Notes: generated from the letters alone by a model not told the origin. Numbered from the stretch's first letter, positions 54,601 through 64,000 are shown. The stretch is 64,000 nucleotides of DNA from Nitrospiraceae bacterium (GCA_020632595.1 JACKFF010000001.1:434001-498000); one strand, 5' to 3'. Made by a program: numbers and translations.

Positions 54601-55640
54601 AAAACTCGCCTGCCATGACCACTGCCCCCATGCAAACGAATAAACTTACGCTTACGAGAAGACAATGCCTGCAGGCTTGTTTGCTTGGAGGGGGATTGGC
54701 AGCCTCGGGATTCTCCCTCCTGCATTGGCTTATGGGTCCACGTTTGACCGCGCAGACCTTCATCGGTCAAGCACAAACATACGAGGCTGACTTAGCGAAC
54801 CTCATTCGCCGGGGACTCCAGGAATTGGGAATCACCCCATTAGAGATCAAAGGAAAACGCATTCTGTTAAAACCGAATTTGGTTGAACCCCATCAATCGT
54901 TGTCCCATATCAATACTCATCCCCTTGTCGTTCGAGGAGCCGTCGAAGCCTTCCTTTCCCTGGGTGCGGCGTCTGTCGTCGTGGCTGAAGGGCCAGGACA
55001 TCGCCACGATACTCTTTTAGTCTTGGAGGAATCCGGCTTGGCAGATGTGCTGTACGAAGATCGCGTCCCCTTTCAGGACCTGAATGCAATGGAAGGGGTA
55101 ACCATGCCTAACCTGGGGGGTCAGACAAGGCTAGCCTCCCTGACCTTTCCTCGGATAGTCAAGGAGATCGATTGGGTTGTCTCGCTGGCCAAGATGAAAA
55201 CGCACCATTGGGCTGGTGCGACCCTGTCTATGAAAAATTTTTTTGGCGTGATGCCTGGAAATTATTACGGTTGGCCAAAGAATGTGTTACACCAGGCTGG
55301 AATCCCGCAGTCCATTTTGGATATCAATGCGACTCTCAAACCTCATTTCGCCATTGTCGACGGGATAATCGGAATGGAAGGGGATGGTCCGATAATGGGG
55401 ACACCTGTCCAATCCGGCGTCCTGGTCATGGGAAGGAATCTCCCGGCCGTCGATGCCACCTGTTGCCGGATTATGGGAATTAATCCAAATAAAATCGAAT
55501 ACCTTCGAAAAGCCGACCAGTGGTTAGGTCCTATTCACGAATCGTTGATTGAACAACGCGGAGAATCCTGGGAACACGTATACCATCCCTTTGCTCTGGT
55601 CCCGGAGATTCTCGCCCACCAAGGCATTCGTCTCGCCTAG
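54597..55640 (+). CDS. Tat-like exported DUF362 protein
   Basis: 347 residues. A twin-arginine-like leader TRRQCLQACLLGGGLAASGFSLL (about 20-42) is followed by a DUF362 domain: GKRILLKPNLVEPHQ, NTHPLVVRGAVEAFLSLGAASVVVAEGPGH, VVSLAKMKTHHWAGATLSMKNFFGVMPG and DGIIGMEGDGPIMGTP. It lacks the 4Fe-4S cysteines found in some DUF362 proteins. Function unknown. The start at 54597 overlaps the preceding stop. Confidence 0.8.
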   Translation: MKNSPAMTTAPMQTNKLTLTRRQCLQACLLGGGLAASGFSLLHWLMGPRLTAQTFIGQAQTYEADLANLIRRGLQELGITPLEIKGKRILLKPNLVEPHQSLSHINTHPLVVRGAVEAFLSLGAASVVVAEGPGHRHDTLLVLEESGLADVLYEDRVPFQDLNAMEGVTMPNLGGQTRLASLTFPRIVKEIDWVVSLAKMKTHHWAGATLSMKNFFGVMPGNYYGWPKNVLHQAGIPQSILDINATLKPHFAIVDGIIGMEGDGPIMGTPVQSGVLVMGRNLPAVDATCCRIMGINPNKIEYLRKADQWLGPIHESLIEQRGESWEHVYHPFALVPEILAHQGIRLA

Positions 55641-55930
55641 CGAACACAAAAAGATTTTTGAGAGATCATCAAGACTTGTCTACCCTGGCTCGGGTTGACT
55701 CATTAGTGCAAATATCAGGTATACCCTCCTATGGTATTGACGAATCGTCTTATCAAAGAGCGTCAACAATTTCAGTATGCAAGACGACACCATTTACTCA
55801 ATCACAAGCCTGACGATCAACATTGTCACCATTCCGCAGAACCGGTTCTTATCCGTTCAACAAAAGATCGCCCAATTCGTTTTTGGGAAACTAGAAAATG
55901 ATCTTTTGGTGCCACAGACATGGAAGCAGA

Positions 55931-57073
55931 TTATCCATTGACACTTTGAGGCAGAAATTGGTGGGACTGTATTTTTCGATCAACTAATTTCCGTTTGAGA
56001 TATTCCCTGGTTGGTTTTTCAATCCAGAAATAGCACAAGGAGGCAACCGCAATCACCAAGGCAAGAATTCCGCCTAAATGAACCCACAATAGAGGTTGAT
56101 GAAGCTCCGAATTCACTCCGGCATAGTAATCATTGAGTGCGTATCGAACAATTTCCAATACCGGATAGTGAACCATGTAAATCCCAAATGAGATGGTTCC
56201 CAAAAATACAACAATCTTATTCCGAAATACGCGAGCAATTCCCGTTTGTGCATTTGCCAATGTCACGATAATACACGGAATAAGGGGATAGAGAAACACT
56301 ATTTGAAGGCCCAATATCAGGAGAACCATAAATACCAACACAAAAGCCAGGCACCAACGAGATGCGCGGAACGAATCGTTAAGTATGTCGAAATGTTCCT
56401 GAACACCAAACATCATGCACCCTAATATAAATCCATTCAATACGCGGCCCGCGGCAACCCAGCTATAATGCCATTCCCATTGCCATTGGAAGAACAGAAT
56501 ACTCATTGGATACACGGTAACCAAGAGGAAAATGGCCAGCAGTTGAAAGTCTCTTCTGTGAATCGGAAGCAATAGTTTTATGATGATCGGAAAGCAGAGA
56601 TAGGCGAGCCATTCCGCACTCACAGACCAGGCGGGAGTATTCAACGAAGGATCAACCCACATATTGGTGAGAGTGACATTGCGAAAAACTTCCCCAAACG
56701 AAATCACCTTCCGATCCCAAACCCCAAGGAAGGCGGCTCCAATGAGCACACCGACGACAACGAGATGCATGGGATAAATTCTTGCCAATCGAAGCGAAAG
56801 AAAGTTCCCGACTCCATGCAGGGTCAATCGGCCTTCAAATTCGTGCCGATGCACATACGTCAGAATGAATCCGCTGAGGATAAAAAATATATCAACGGCA
56901 TAGACTCCGTGGAGAATAATATTTTTTCCAAACCCCCATTGAATTTTTTCGTAGAATCCAGGCAAGTACCCGTCTGGTTCCCCAAAACACACGTGAAACA
57001 GCACAACCCATATCGCCGCAACGCCCCTGAGGCCCGTTAACGTCTGAATATTTTCCCTGCCCGAAGCCAGCAT
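55931..57073 (-). CDS. acyltransferase family 3 membrane protein
   Basis: 380 residues. Ten or so membrane helices; NIQTLTGLRGVAAIWVVLFHVCFG is the typical opening with the catalytic His, and LSGFILTYVHR and ARIYPMHLVVV follow. Such proteins O-acylate surface sugars from cytoplasmic acyl donors. The substrate is unknown. No glycan cluster is adjacent. Confidence 0.88.
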   Translation of the reverse strand: MLASGRENIQTLTGLRGVAAIWVVLFHVCFGEPDGYLPGFYEKIQWGFGKNIILHGVYAVDIFFILSGFILTYVHRHEFEGRLTLHGVGNFLSLRLARIYPMHLVVVGVLIGAAFLGVWDRKVISFGEVFRNVTLTNMWVDPSLNTPAWSVSAEWLAYLCFPIIIKLLLPIHRRDFQLLAIFLLVTVYPMSILFFQWQWEWHYSWVAAGRVLNGFILGCMMFGVQEHFDILNDSFRASRWCLAFVLVFMVLLILGLQIVFLYPLIPCIIVTLANAQTGIARVFRNKIVVFLGTISFGIYMVHYPVLEIVRYALNDYYAGVNSELHQPLLWVHLGGILALVIAVASLCYFWIEKPTREYLKRKLVDRKIQSHQFLPQSVNG

Positions 57074-57387
57074 AGTCTTATTCCCACAATTGATATTTCA
57101 CCGTAAGCGAAGCTTCGGTGACTGAAGAGGAATTCTTGAATTGGATATTTGAGGACCGGCGGGGAAACAAACAACAGAGCTGCTAACGGTTATCGATAAT
57201 TTATGGGGCGAGGATGTTTTGAAGCATTTCTGTAATACCAGACACTTCTTTCTGGAGTTATGACAGGGATACGCTCACCAGATACCTTCTCTTCTGGGCA
57301 GGCAACGATCCCCGCTCAAAGAGAAAAATACCTGTACCGTCTTTGTGAGAAAAGATGCGAGAAAACGATACGGGAAAAATTTGGAGA
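57074..57387. other. intergenic region between two minus-strand genes
   Basis: About 310 bases with no recognisable gene, repeat or hairpin. Confidence 0.4.
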
Positions 57388-58818
57388 TTAGGAAGGATTA
57401 TCGAGGAAGGCATTCACTTCTTGAAGACGATCATACGCTTTCCCGGCTTCTGGGCTTTGCGGATGGGTCCGTACAAGTTGTTGAAAGACAGACCGAGCCA
57501 TGGGTAATTCGCGTAATTCCATATGCGAATAGGCGATTTTTAGCAGAGATGCGGGCACTTTATTGCTGGAAGGGTAAAAGGCAAATACTCGTTCAAATTC
57601 ATCAATGGCCTCTTGAAATCGCCTTTCGCCGTAATAACATTCACCCAACCAATATTGTGCATTCGAAGCTAAAGGAGAGTCTGCAAACGTCCGCAAAAAT
57701 GTCGAAAACCCGGTGGAAGCTTCCGCAAAGTTTCCCTGACGAAGTAGCGACATCGCACGGTCATATGACACCTGAGCGTTTCGCGAATCGACATGCCCGG
57801 ATGAACTGTTTTCTGAAGGCCCTCCCGGAGCCGGCAACGTTCTCGATATTTGGGATGAGGGAGCATTCACGGCAATCGACCCCGTCACAACCTGACGGGA
57901 ACCTTCCTTTGGGGATAGTGAGCCGGTCATCGCATCCGACCGGGGCGATAGGGGAGTGCGTTGCGAAAGGAAATCTCGGTTTATCCCAGCCCTTGCAGAC
58001 GGATCGAGGCTTTCGTGCATGTGAGCATTCGAGGAAAGGGGACTACCGGATTGTCCAGCCATGCGAGAAAGTTTTTGCTCGTGTTCATCTAATCGCCCCC
58101 CGAATGTGACACTGACTTTTTCTAACGTTCCTACCACCGACTGGATACTTCGTCGAACCTCTTCAAAATTTGCCTGAACTTGCTGCGCCTTGGCATCACG
58201 TTGTTGAGATTTGAGATCAAGTTGTTTACGTAAATCTGCGACCTGCTGCTCCTGTTGGGTAACTTGTTGGCGAAGAGAAGACAGCACCTGTTGGTAATCC
58301 ACCAACGAAGTCCGAAATTCGCCTAACTTACCTCCTTGCTCTGTCAGGAGTTGCTCTTCCCCTGCTAAACGATCTCGAAGCTGATGGACCAGAGGCTCAG
58401 ATTGTTGAAGCCGGGTTTTGACTTCTTTCATATCTGCGTCATACCGGGCCATTTTTTTTGTTAATTCGTTGACCTGATTCTGATTGCTTTCAAGCCCTCC
58501 ACGAACCTGAGAGAGGTCCGTCTCCTTTAAGGTAGCAACTTGGTCCATCACTTCGGCCCGAGCATGCAGTAACTCCTGAATCTCAACCCGCTGTTTGGCA
58601 ATAAGGGAATTCGCTTTCTCCAAGGCCGCATTGGCTTCATTCACAGCTTGCTGGAGTGAGGTTTTGCTCTTATCCAACTGGCCGATCTTTGCGTCCAATT
58701 CTCGTTTGATTCGTACCACATCCGCCTGCTGAGCCACGCACCCTGCCAAGATCACACTTAACCCCACCATGACAAATCGAACACTCAAACGATACGAAAA
58801 TGAATGAGGGCTTAGCAT
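57388..58818 (-). CDS. cpoB: CpoB/YbgF-like Tol-Pal coordinator
   Basis: 476 residues, longer than E. coli CpoB (about 260). A lipobox-like SVILAGC near residue 25 suggests lipidation. A long coiled coil runs from about 35 to 260 (Gln/Leu/Glu heptads), followed by a Ser/Pro-rich linker and C-terminal TPR units (about 355-470): VSYDRAMSLLRQGNFAEASTGFSTFLRTF, SNAQYWLGECYYGERRFQEAI and HPQSPEAGKAYDRLQEV. CpoB links Tol-Pal with cell-wall synthesis. It follows pal by about 50 bases. Confidence 0.82.
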   Translation of the reverse strand: MLSPHSFSYRLSVRFVMVGLSVILAGCVAQQADVVRIKRELDAKIGQLDKSKTSLQQAVNEANAALEKANSLIAKQRVEIQELLHARAEVMDQVATLKETDLSQVRGGLESNQNQVNELTKKMARYDADMKEVKTRLQQSEPLVHQLRDRLAGEEQLLTEQGGKLGEFRTSLVDYQQVLSSLRQQVTQQEQQVADLRKQLDLKSQQRDAKAQQVQANFEEVRRSIQSVVGTLEKVSVTFGGRLDEHEQKLSRMAGQSGSPLSSNAHMHESLDPSARAGINRDFLSQRTPLSPRSDAMTGSLSPKEGSRQVVTGSIAVNAPSSQISRTLPAPGGPSENSSSGHVDSRNAQVSYDRAMSLLRQGNFAEASTGFSTFLRTFADSPLASNAQYWLGECYYGERRFQEAIDEFERVFAFYPSSNKVPASLLKIAYSHMELRELPMARSVFQQLVRTHPQSPEAGKAYDRLQEVNAFLDNPS

Positions 58819-58872
58819 AGTCTTCCTTAATCCTCTTAGAAACCATAAACGGGCCATGCCCGGCACAGCCCT

Positions 58873-59622
58873 CTACCAATCCCGGCGGTCAGCGACATAG
58901 GGCATCGGGGTCGAAGCCACACTGATATCTAGGACGAGGTGAGCACGCCGATTCTTCTGGAAACACGGTTCGGTTGAATCCCAACAGGTGGGATTCTCCT
59001 TGCCGAATGACATCACATGAAGCCGCTCTGCAGGGACTCCCAGGCTGGTGAGGTAGTTTTTGGTGCGAAGTGCACGCTTTTCACCTAAAACATGGTTATA
59101 GGAAGCTGTTCCACGATCATCGCAATGTCCTTCAATGGTAATCTCCGCATGCGGATGAGCTTTTAGCCATTCCGCGTTGGCCCCTAACGTCGCCTTAGCC
59201 TCTTCATTCAGTTGAAAGCTATCAAAATCAAAATGCACATCTCGCAATCCGGCTTGGGCGGTCAATTGTTCAGCACGGGTTCGATTAACCCAATAATCAT
59301 TGGGAGAGTCAGAAGACGGCGTGAGACCTGACCCGAATGTGTGGTCCTCCCGAATCAAAGGATCTTCCGCAAGCAGGTCGGACAAGGCTCCTGACCCTTC
59401 TGGAAAATACCCTTCCCCATTGGATGTCTCTTTGTTTAATGCCTGTTCCGGGGCTCCGGTTGAAAAATCTCCCTGTGAGGCCACCAAAGTTGGCGCACCG
59501 GATTTTTTGCCATATTTATGAACTCCATGTGTGGACCGATGTGCACACCCTGTGGCCAGCACCATTATCAGAATCACTATCCCCCAAACATAGATTCTGC
59601 GGGTCGATGAATGAACAGTCAT
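58873..59622 (-). CDS. pal: peptidoglycan-associated lipoprotein Pal
   Basis: 249 residues. The lipobox MVLATGC gives a lipid Cys near residue 25. The C-terminal OmpA-like domain (about 135-235) has VHFDFDSFQLNEEAKATL, ITIEGHCDDRGTASYNHVLGEKRA and MSFGKENPTCWDS, with the peptidoglycan-binding D and R. The N-terminal linker is unusually long and acidic. The start at 59622 gives a normal signal. cpoB follows; tolQRAB are not in the window. Confidence 0.9.
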   Translation of the reverse strand: MTVHSSTRRIYVWGIVILIMVLATGCAHRSTHGVHKYGKKSGAPTLVASQGDFSTGAPEQALNKETSNGEGYFPEGSGALSDLLAEDPLIREDHTFGSGLTPSSDSPNDYWVNRTRAEQLTAQAGLRDVHFDFDSFQLNEEAKATLGANAEWLKAHPHAEITIEGHCDDRGTASYNHVLGEKRALRTKNYLTSLGVPAERLHVMSFGKENPTCWDSTEPCFQKNRRAHLVLDISVASTPMPYVADRRDW

Positions 59623-60254
59623 ATCACAAACTCCTTGTTCAACAGCTTCAGCGAACAAACCATGAAATACCCCCTTTAAGATCGTCCGCCACAAAAAATT
59701 GCAAAAACAAGGCCAGGGAATCATGCCGAATACAGGAAGAACTCCACGTCGGAGGTCACGGTGACGAAAAACTCAGCATTTCCGAACAGCAGGAAGAAAA
59801 GCGCCCATCTCAAATCCCTTAAATTTCATAATTGTCCTGCAGAGTTAGAGATCTCGCGGCATGATCGGGTTAAGAACCATCGTTACATCCCTCCTGACAA
59901 TATGGCACAGAATTCAGGGGGGAGTATTCAATGAGGATTTCAAAAAACCCCAATACACGAAGAAGAGGTGAATGCAGAACTGAAGCAGCATTTACTCAAC
60001 AATCGTGGCATTTCCTCAACGGGTTTGAAGGGCGCGGAGCTCAGAGATGGGAGATCCCTGGGCGGGATAAGCATGGATAGAATCAATGAATTTTTGGAGG
60101 AGATCTGACAGGCACTGACGGATTGGTACAGGAATGAACGAAATCCAGTTTTGGGGAAGCTACCTTAATGAGATCCTAGAAAAATATTTTCTAGAATATC
60201 ACTGGATTTTAGCTTTCGGGACGGATTCAGGAAAAGTGAGACAGCATACAACAC
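59623..60254. other. intergenic region
   Basis: About 630 bases between pal and the cyclase gene, probably holding the pal promoter. A palindrome CTAGAAAA / TTTTCTAG lies near 60177; otherwise nothing. Confidence 0.4.
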
Positions 60255-62216
60255 TTATTCATCATTCCATTCAGGGGTGGCAAAATACCAGCACTGTCCG
60301 CCACATTCTTTAGCCCGATACATCGCCTGATCGGCAATTTCCACCAACCGGTGGGGATCCGTGGAATCCTTGGGATAGACCGAAATACCAATACTAACCT
60401 GTATCGGGACTTTTTCTTTTCCCAAACAAATGGGCGGATTAAGGCACTCTAAAATTTTCAGGGCCACCTGACGAATATCCTGAATATGTTCAAGCCCTTG
60501 AAGAATCACGGTAAATTCATCCCCGCACAACCGCGCGACGGTATCGGTCGATCGCACACAAGTCGACAAACGCTCCGCCACGATACGCAAAACCCGATCT
60601 CCAGTTTGATGACCATGATAATCATTGATAGTTTTAAAATTATCGAGATCCAAAAAGAATAGTGCCAGTAAGGTCCCATTCCGCCTGGCTTGCGCCAACG
60701 CCTGCTCCAGGCGGTCGTTAAACATTATTCGATTGGGGAGATCCGTTAACGGATCGTAATAGGCATGATGCTTCATCAGCAGTTCTTGAGTCTTGCGAGC
60801 GGTCACATCGTGTAAAATCACCACGAAATGCATTGGGTCCCCCTGCTCATTGAACAAAGGAGTAACCACTTGCTCAAAAACCAGAGATTGGCCATTGCTT
60901 CCCGTTTGCATCACCTCGGTCTTCAGACAACCAAACTCTTGGGCAGATGGATCTGACAGGAACTTCCAGTCTTGCAGTTCCTCATGAGGGAACGAACTCA
61001 ACGGAGAACCCAACATCGCTTGAATCGAGGAACCATGTAAGGTGGCATAGGCATCATTCACCCATTCCAAACGACCCTGCGCATCCGTCACACAGACGGG
61101 ATCAAATACGGAGCCCATAGCCACACTTTGCAACCGCCATAGATACAGCTGTCTTCCACGTGCCAACAACCGTTCGATCTCACAACCTAATACTTGCAAC
61201 CATCCAAGCACGGTCGGATCAACCGGCTGTGGACCCTCGGAGCACACCACCAGCATACCGAAACCCTCCTCACCCAAAGCCAGTGGAACCCCCCAGGTTT
61301 GATGAAACTGACATCCATGCGGAAACCAGGCCATGGGACTTGCGGGAGGATCACACGAAGAAAGCAGTGATATTTCAGAACCCTCGCAGGCCTGAATTAA
61401 CTCATCTTGCTGGGAAACCCGGCTCCACCACAGAGCCCCCCCTTGCGCCTCCCAATCAAGCTTTTCAGCCATCGCATGCGCGCGTAACTGGGGCACAGCC
61501 CCCTTGCGCATAGTGGTCAGCCACACAAAGGCAAAACCAAAAACCCGCACAAGCCCCTCACAAATCTGTGTCAGACACCCTTCCATACTCTGACCGGCCA
61601 ATAGTTGCAATTCGAGACTCTGCACCAATTGGATAAAAGGCTGAACGGAGGAGCCTTCCGACTCCAAAGTCAGTCCCCAATGCCACGCAACCACCTTCTG
61701 CGACTGATCAAACATGGGCATCACCACACATAGGGTCTTTTGCGGTGGCCTCCCCACCGGGAGAATGGTCAGCACTCTATTCAAGAGCTTCGGCGGAGCC
61801 TCAATTGCACAAAGATGGCTTCGAAGATTCTGCCATTCCTCATGAGCAACATAATCGGCAATGGACACCTGCCCTATTTCAGCCAGGTTCATCCCCAGCA
61901 TATTATTCCCCACCGCATTGGCCATGAGGATCATACCATCACACGAAGTCACGAAATGGATCTGAGAGAATTCTAAGGGTGCAATCGAATCCGTGAACAA
62001 AACCCTTTGATCGCCATCAGGAAGAAAATTAGCAATGGGAGGAGGGTCGGACTTGGTGGAAAGAATTTGGGTGAGCCGGCCCCTCAATCGGTGAAGTGCC
62101 TGGGTGAGTTCCTGCTCTTGCGTATCGGAAAGGTCACTCGATTCAGCTTGAAAATCCCTCAAGGACTGCTCGAGTAAGTGATGGAGTCGTTCAAAAGTGG
62201 CCACAATTACCTTCAC
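60255..62216 (-). CDS. PAS-GGDEF diguanylate cyclase
   Basis: 653 residues. The first 75 residues are helical; a PAS-like unit (about 80-200), a GAF-like unit (about 200-350) and a PAS domain (about 355-475: VAMGSVFDPVCVTDAQGRLEWVNDAYATLHG) precede GGDEF (about 485-645). The active loop is CGDEF (564-568) instead of GGDEF, a tolerated variant in some cyclases. An I-site RSTD lies five residues before it, so product inhibition is likely. It makes c-di-GMP in the cytoplasm. The GTG start is not backed by a clear ribosome site. Confidence 0.88.
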   Translation of the reverse strand: MKVIVATFERLHHLLEQSLRDFQAESSDLSDTQEQELTQALHRLRGRLTQILSTKSDPPPIANFLPDGDQRVLFTDSIAPLEFSQIHFVTSCDGMILMANAVGNNMLGMNLAEIGQVSIADYVAHEEWQNLRSHLCAIEAPPKLLNRVLTILPVGRPPQKTLCVVMPMFDQSQKVVAWHWGLTLESEGSSVQPFIQLVQSLELQLLAGQSMEGCLTQICEGLVRVFGFAFVWLTTMRKGAVPQLRAHAMAEKLDWEAQGGALWWSRVSQQDELIQACEGSEISLLSSCDPPASPMAWFPHGCQFHQTWGVPLALGEEGFGMLVVCSEGPQPVDPTVLGWLQVLGCEIERLLARGRQLYLWRLQSVAMGSVFDPVCVTDAQGRLEWVNDAYATLHGSSIQAMLGSPLSSFPHEELQDWKFLSDPSAQEFGCLKTEVMQTGSNGQSLVFEQVVTPLFNEQGDPMHFVVILHDVTARKTQELLMKHHAYYDPLTDLPNRIMFNDRLEQALAQARRNGTLLALFFLDLDNFKTINDYHGHQTGDRVLRIVAERLSTCVRSTDTVARLCGDEFTVILQGLEHIQDIRQVALKILECLNPPICLGKEKVPIQVSIGISVYPKDSTDPHRLVEIADQAMYRAKECGGQCWYFATPEWNDE

Positions 62217-62415
62217 CCTGGCACTAGGAATGGGAAAACCACGGGGAGTATTTAGATAATAAACCCTATATCAATATCTTTTGGCAAGGTTTCCTGAACG
62301 TCAACCCGTCAAAAGAGGTGGAATTATTGGCGCCAATCTCTAACCGACGTACTCCGAACATCAGACAGATCAATCGATGGAAGGAAAGGCTGCGCGGGCT
62401 AACAGGCGACCCATC

Positions 62416-63150
62416 TTAGGTCTTAGGGAAAATCACTCCGGCCTCGGCATCGGCTTGCGCCTGAGCATAACGTGCCACCGTTCCAATATCGGACCAATAG
62501 GCGGTATGAAGAAATCCAAATATTTTCGAACCCCGCGCAAGCGCATCCGTATAGGAGTCGATGATGGAAAACGGCCTATCCGCAAGGGCATCGTGGAGGA
62601 TGGAAGGATGGAGAATATGCACGCCTGCAAACATCCGTTGAACCAGGACGTTAGGCAATTCAGCTTGGCTCACTCCCCGACCATTTATTCTGAAAATACG
62701 ATCTTGTGCGTCCGAATCTACGGCTCCCCATTGGGCTGCTTGCGGATGGTCGCGAAGCACTAACGTGGCCACGCCACCATGAGTCCGGTGAAACTCTACC
62801 AATCTCTTCACATCCAACTCGATCAATGTATCCCCATTAATAACCAGAAACGGGTGTTGCTCAAAAAACCACTCAGCCGCCTTTAATCCTCCACCCGTTC
62901 CTAACAGGGTCGATTCATGGGAATACCTCACCTGCATATCCCAACGGGATCCGTCCCCGATCGCTTCTTCAATCATATGTCCTAAATAATGCAGATTGAT
63001 GATGACATCACGTATTCCATATGTTCGCAACAACAACAAATTCCAAATAATGAGCGGTGTTCCCGCAACCGGCAATAACGGTTTGGGTATCGTGTTGGTC
63101 AACGGACGAAGGCGAGTGCCAAGACCCGCGGCCAGAATCATGGCCTTCAT
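62416..63150 (-). CDS. murU: sugar nucleotidyltransferase, MurU-like
   Basis: 244 residues. ILAAGLGTRLRPLTNTIPKPLLPVAG is the nucleotidyltransferase signature; FLVINGDTLIELD holds the metal Asp, and YWSDIGTVARY is the C-terminal motif. Size and neighbour match MurU, which converts N-acetylmuramate 1-phosphate to UDP-MurNAc in cell-wall recycling; a mannose-1-phosphate guanylyltransferase is an alternative. It starts 10 bases after the AmgK-like gene. Confidence 0.75.
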   Translation of the reverse strand: MKAMILAAGLGTRLRPLTNTIPKPLLPVAGTPLIIWNLLLLRTYGIRDVIINLHYLGHMIEEAIGDGSRWDMQVRYSHESTLLGTGGGLKAAEWFFEQHPFLVINGDTLIELDVKRLVEFHRTHGGVATLVLRDHPQAAQWGAVDSDAQDRIFRINGRGVSQAELPNVLVQRMFAGVHILHPSILHDALADRPFSIIDSYTDALARGSKIFGFLHTAYWSDIGTVARYAQAQADAEAGVIFPKT

Positions 63151-63160
63151 ATGCAAGAAG

Positions 63161-64000
63161 CTAACGCCATTCAGGGATATACGGAGACAGATGGGTGAGC
63201 AGTCGATGGAGTTGAGGATATTTTTCCAAATTGGCACGAACATTCTTTAATGTCCGGGGAATAGAGGCCAAAAAACTTGAATTCCCTTTTACTCGATCAA
63301 TATATACAAACCGACCGGCAGCCTTCAGATTGCGTTGAATGCTCGTGAAGTCAAATAGCCGGCGAAACGCTTCAGGATCATGGAATAGCATAGCGGATTG
63401 TTGAGAACATGAGAGATTCCGGCGCATCCCTTCTACGTAACGAGCAATCAGACGATCGATTACCCCTTCATCGAGAGCGATGTAGGAATCCCTCAGCAGG
63501 GAGGCCAAATCATAGGTCACAGGGCCCATTAGGGCATCTTGAAAATCAATGACACCCAGCCGTTCTCCATCTACCATCAAGTTACGGGAATGATAATCAC
63601 GATGAGTGAAAACCTGCGGTTGCGAGGTCAACCATTCCGCAATTTTCTGAAATTCCTCACGAACAGGAACATAATCGTTGGCACACATGAGCCGTCCCCG
63701 TCTCGCCACAATGCCATATTCTAAAAAATGGTCAAACTCCCAGAGATATAGGGGAACATCAAAAGACCGTGTCAACGCCACACAGGGAGCGCTGGAAGGA
63801 TGTGAGGCCCGGAGATGAAGCTGAACGAGTTGATCAACCGCCTTGCAGTATAGATCCTCCCCGATAGCCGGAGTAGATCCCTGCCATGCTTGGGCCAGCG
63901 TCACGTCTCCGAAATCTTCGAGGTAGAGCAATCCAGAGGATTCATCGTAAAAATATAACTCGGGAACCTGAACGCCATTCTTCTGCAGATGTTTCAGAAT
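63161..64000 (-). CDS. amgK: AmgK-like sugar kinase (5' end outside window)
   Basis: At least 280 residues; the frame stays open to the window edge, so the N-terminus is missing. APH-type kinase: FTHRDYHSRNLMV (catalytic Asp and Asn), GVIDFQDALMGPVTYDLASLL (metal Asp). Sequence style and pairing with the MurU-like gene match AmgK, which phosphorylates N-acetylmuramate or N-acetylglucosamine at C1 in Pseudomonas. An internal TTG at 63931 is not the true start, as the family-like sequence (VPELYFYDESSG) continues upstream. Confidence 0.75.
   Translation of the reverse strand: MLKHLQKNGVQVPELYFYDESSGLLYLEDFGDVTLAQAWQGSTPAIGEDLYCKAVDQLVQLHLRASHPSSAPCVALTRSFDVPLYLWEFDHFLEYGIVARRGRLMCANDYVPVREEFQKIAEWLTSQPQVFTHRDYHSRNLMVDGERLGVIDFQDALMGPVTYDLASLLRDSYIALDEGVIDRLIARYVEGMRRNLSCSQQSAMLFHDPEAFRRLFDFTSIQRNLKAAGRFVYIDRVKGNSSFLASIPRTLKNVRANLEKYPQLHRLLTHLSPYIPEWR

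Noticed and set aside
55777..55941. 54-codon plus-strand frame
   Set aside because: No ribosome site and it overlaps the end of the acyltransferase gene.

Overview
The window is a bacterial chromosome segment, most likely from a Nitrospira-type organism (phylum Nitrospirota). Pointers are a small His-rich metal-binding protein of the SmbP type, a P460-type haem protein, many c-type and redox proteins, a complete Tad pilus locus, and a roughly 120-bp palindromic intergenic repeat of a kind I associate with Nitrospira genomes. The base composition looks close to 50 % GC, which would fit a lower-GC Nitrospira lineage. The genus is an inference; there is no rRNA or tRNA gene here to confirm it.

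Region 1 (1-13.5 kb) is an envelope and metal region. It holds two related short exported His/Cys proteins, a P460-type protein, a VKOR-thioredoxin fusion, an Asp-box propeller with Cys motifs, a wrecked TlpA-like redoxin, a TonB-dependent receptor, SmbP, a cupredoxin-like protein and a TPR protein. A complete IS5-type insertion sequence closes it. Region 2 (13.8-16.3 kb) is a detached TadG/TadE cluster. Region 3 (16.5-26.5 kb) is mixed: an APH-kinase fusion, cytochrome c, an Slp lipoprotein, a response regulator, a HAD phosphatase, an exported Lon-like Ser-Lys protease and an HD-GYP protein.

Region 4 (26.5-39.3 kb) carries a beta-hydroxyacid dehydrogenase and the agmatine-to-putrescine pair aguA/aguB. 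A repeat-flanked DUF559 cassette has fused in frame to aguA. A PhoD-like phosphatase, a BrkB-type membrane protein with an Rrf2-like tail, a second HD-GYP protein and a hybrid PAS histidine kinase follow. Region 5 (40-53.3 kb, all minus strand) is the Tad/Flp pilus locus in the order flp2, flp1, TadE, TadG, cpaA, cpaB, cpaC, lipoprotein, cpaE, tadA, tadB, tadC, TPR lipoprotein. The most interesting item is a convincing cyclic-di-GMP-I (GEMM) riboswitch at about 53041-53131 (minus) in the leader of the first, 56-residue Flp pilin. With a diguanylate cyclase (60.3-62.2 kb) and two HD-GYP proteins also in the window, this suggests that c-di-GMP controls pilin expression.

Region 6 (53.6-64 kb) holds a prenyltransferase-like toroid protein coupled to a Tat-like DUF362 protein, an acyltransferase, CpoB and Pal, the diguanylate cyclase, and a MurU/AmgK-like pair for cell-wall sugar recycling. 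The last gene is cut by the window edge. I found no CRISPR array, prophage, tRNA or rRNA.
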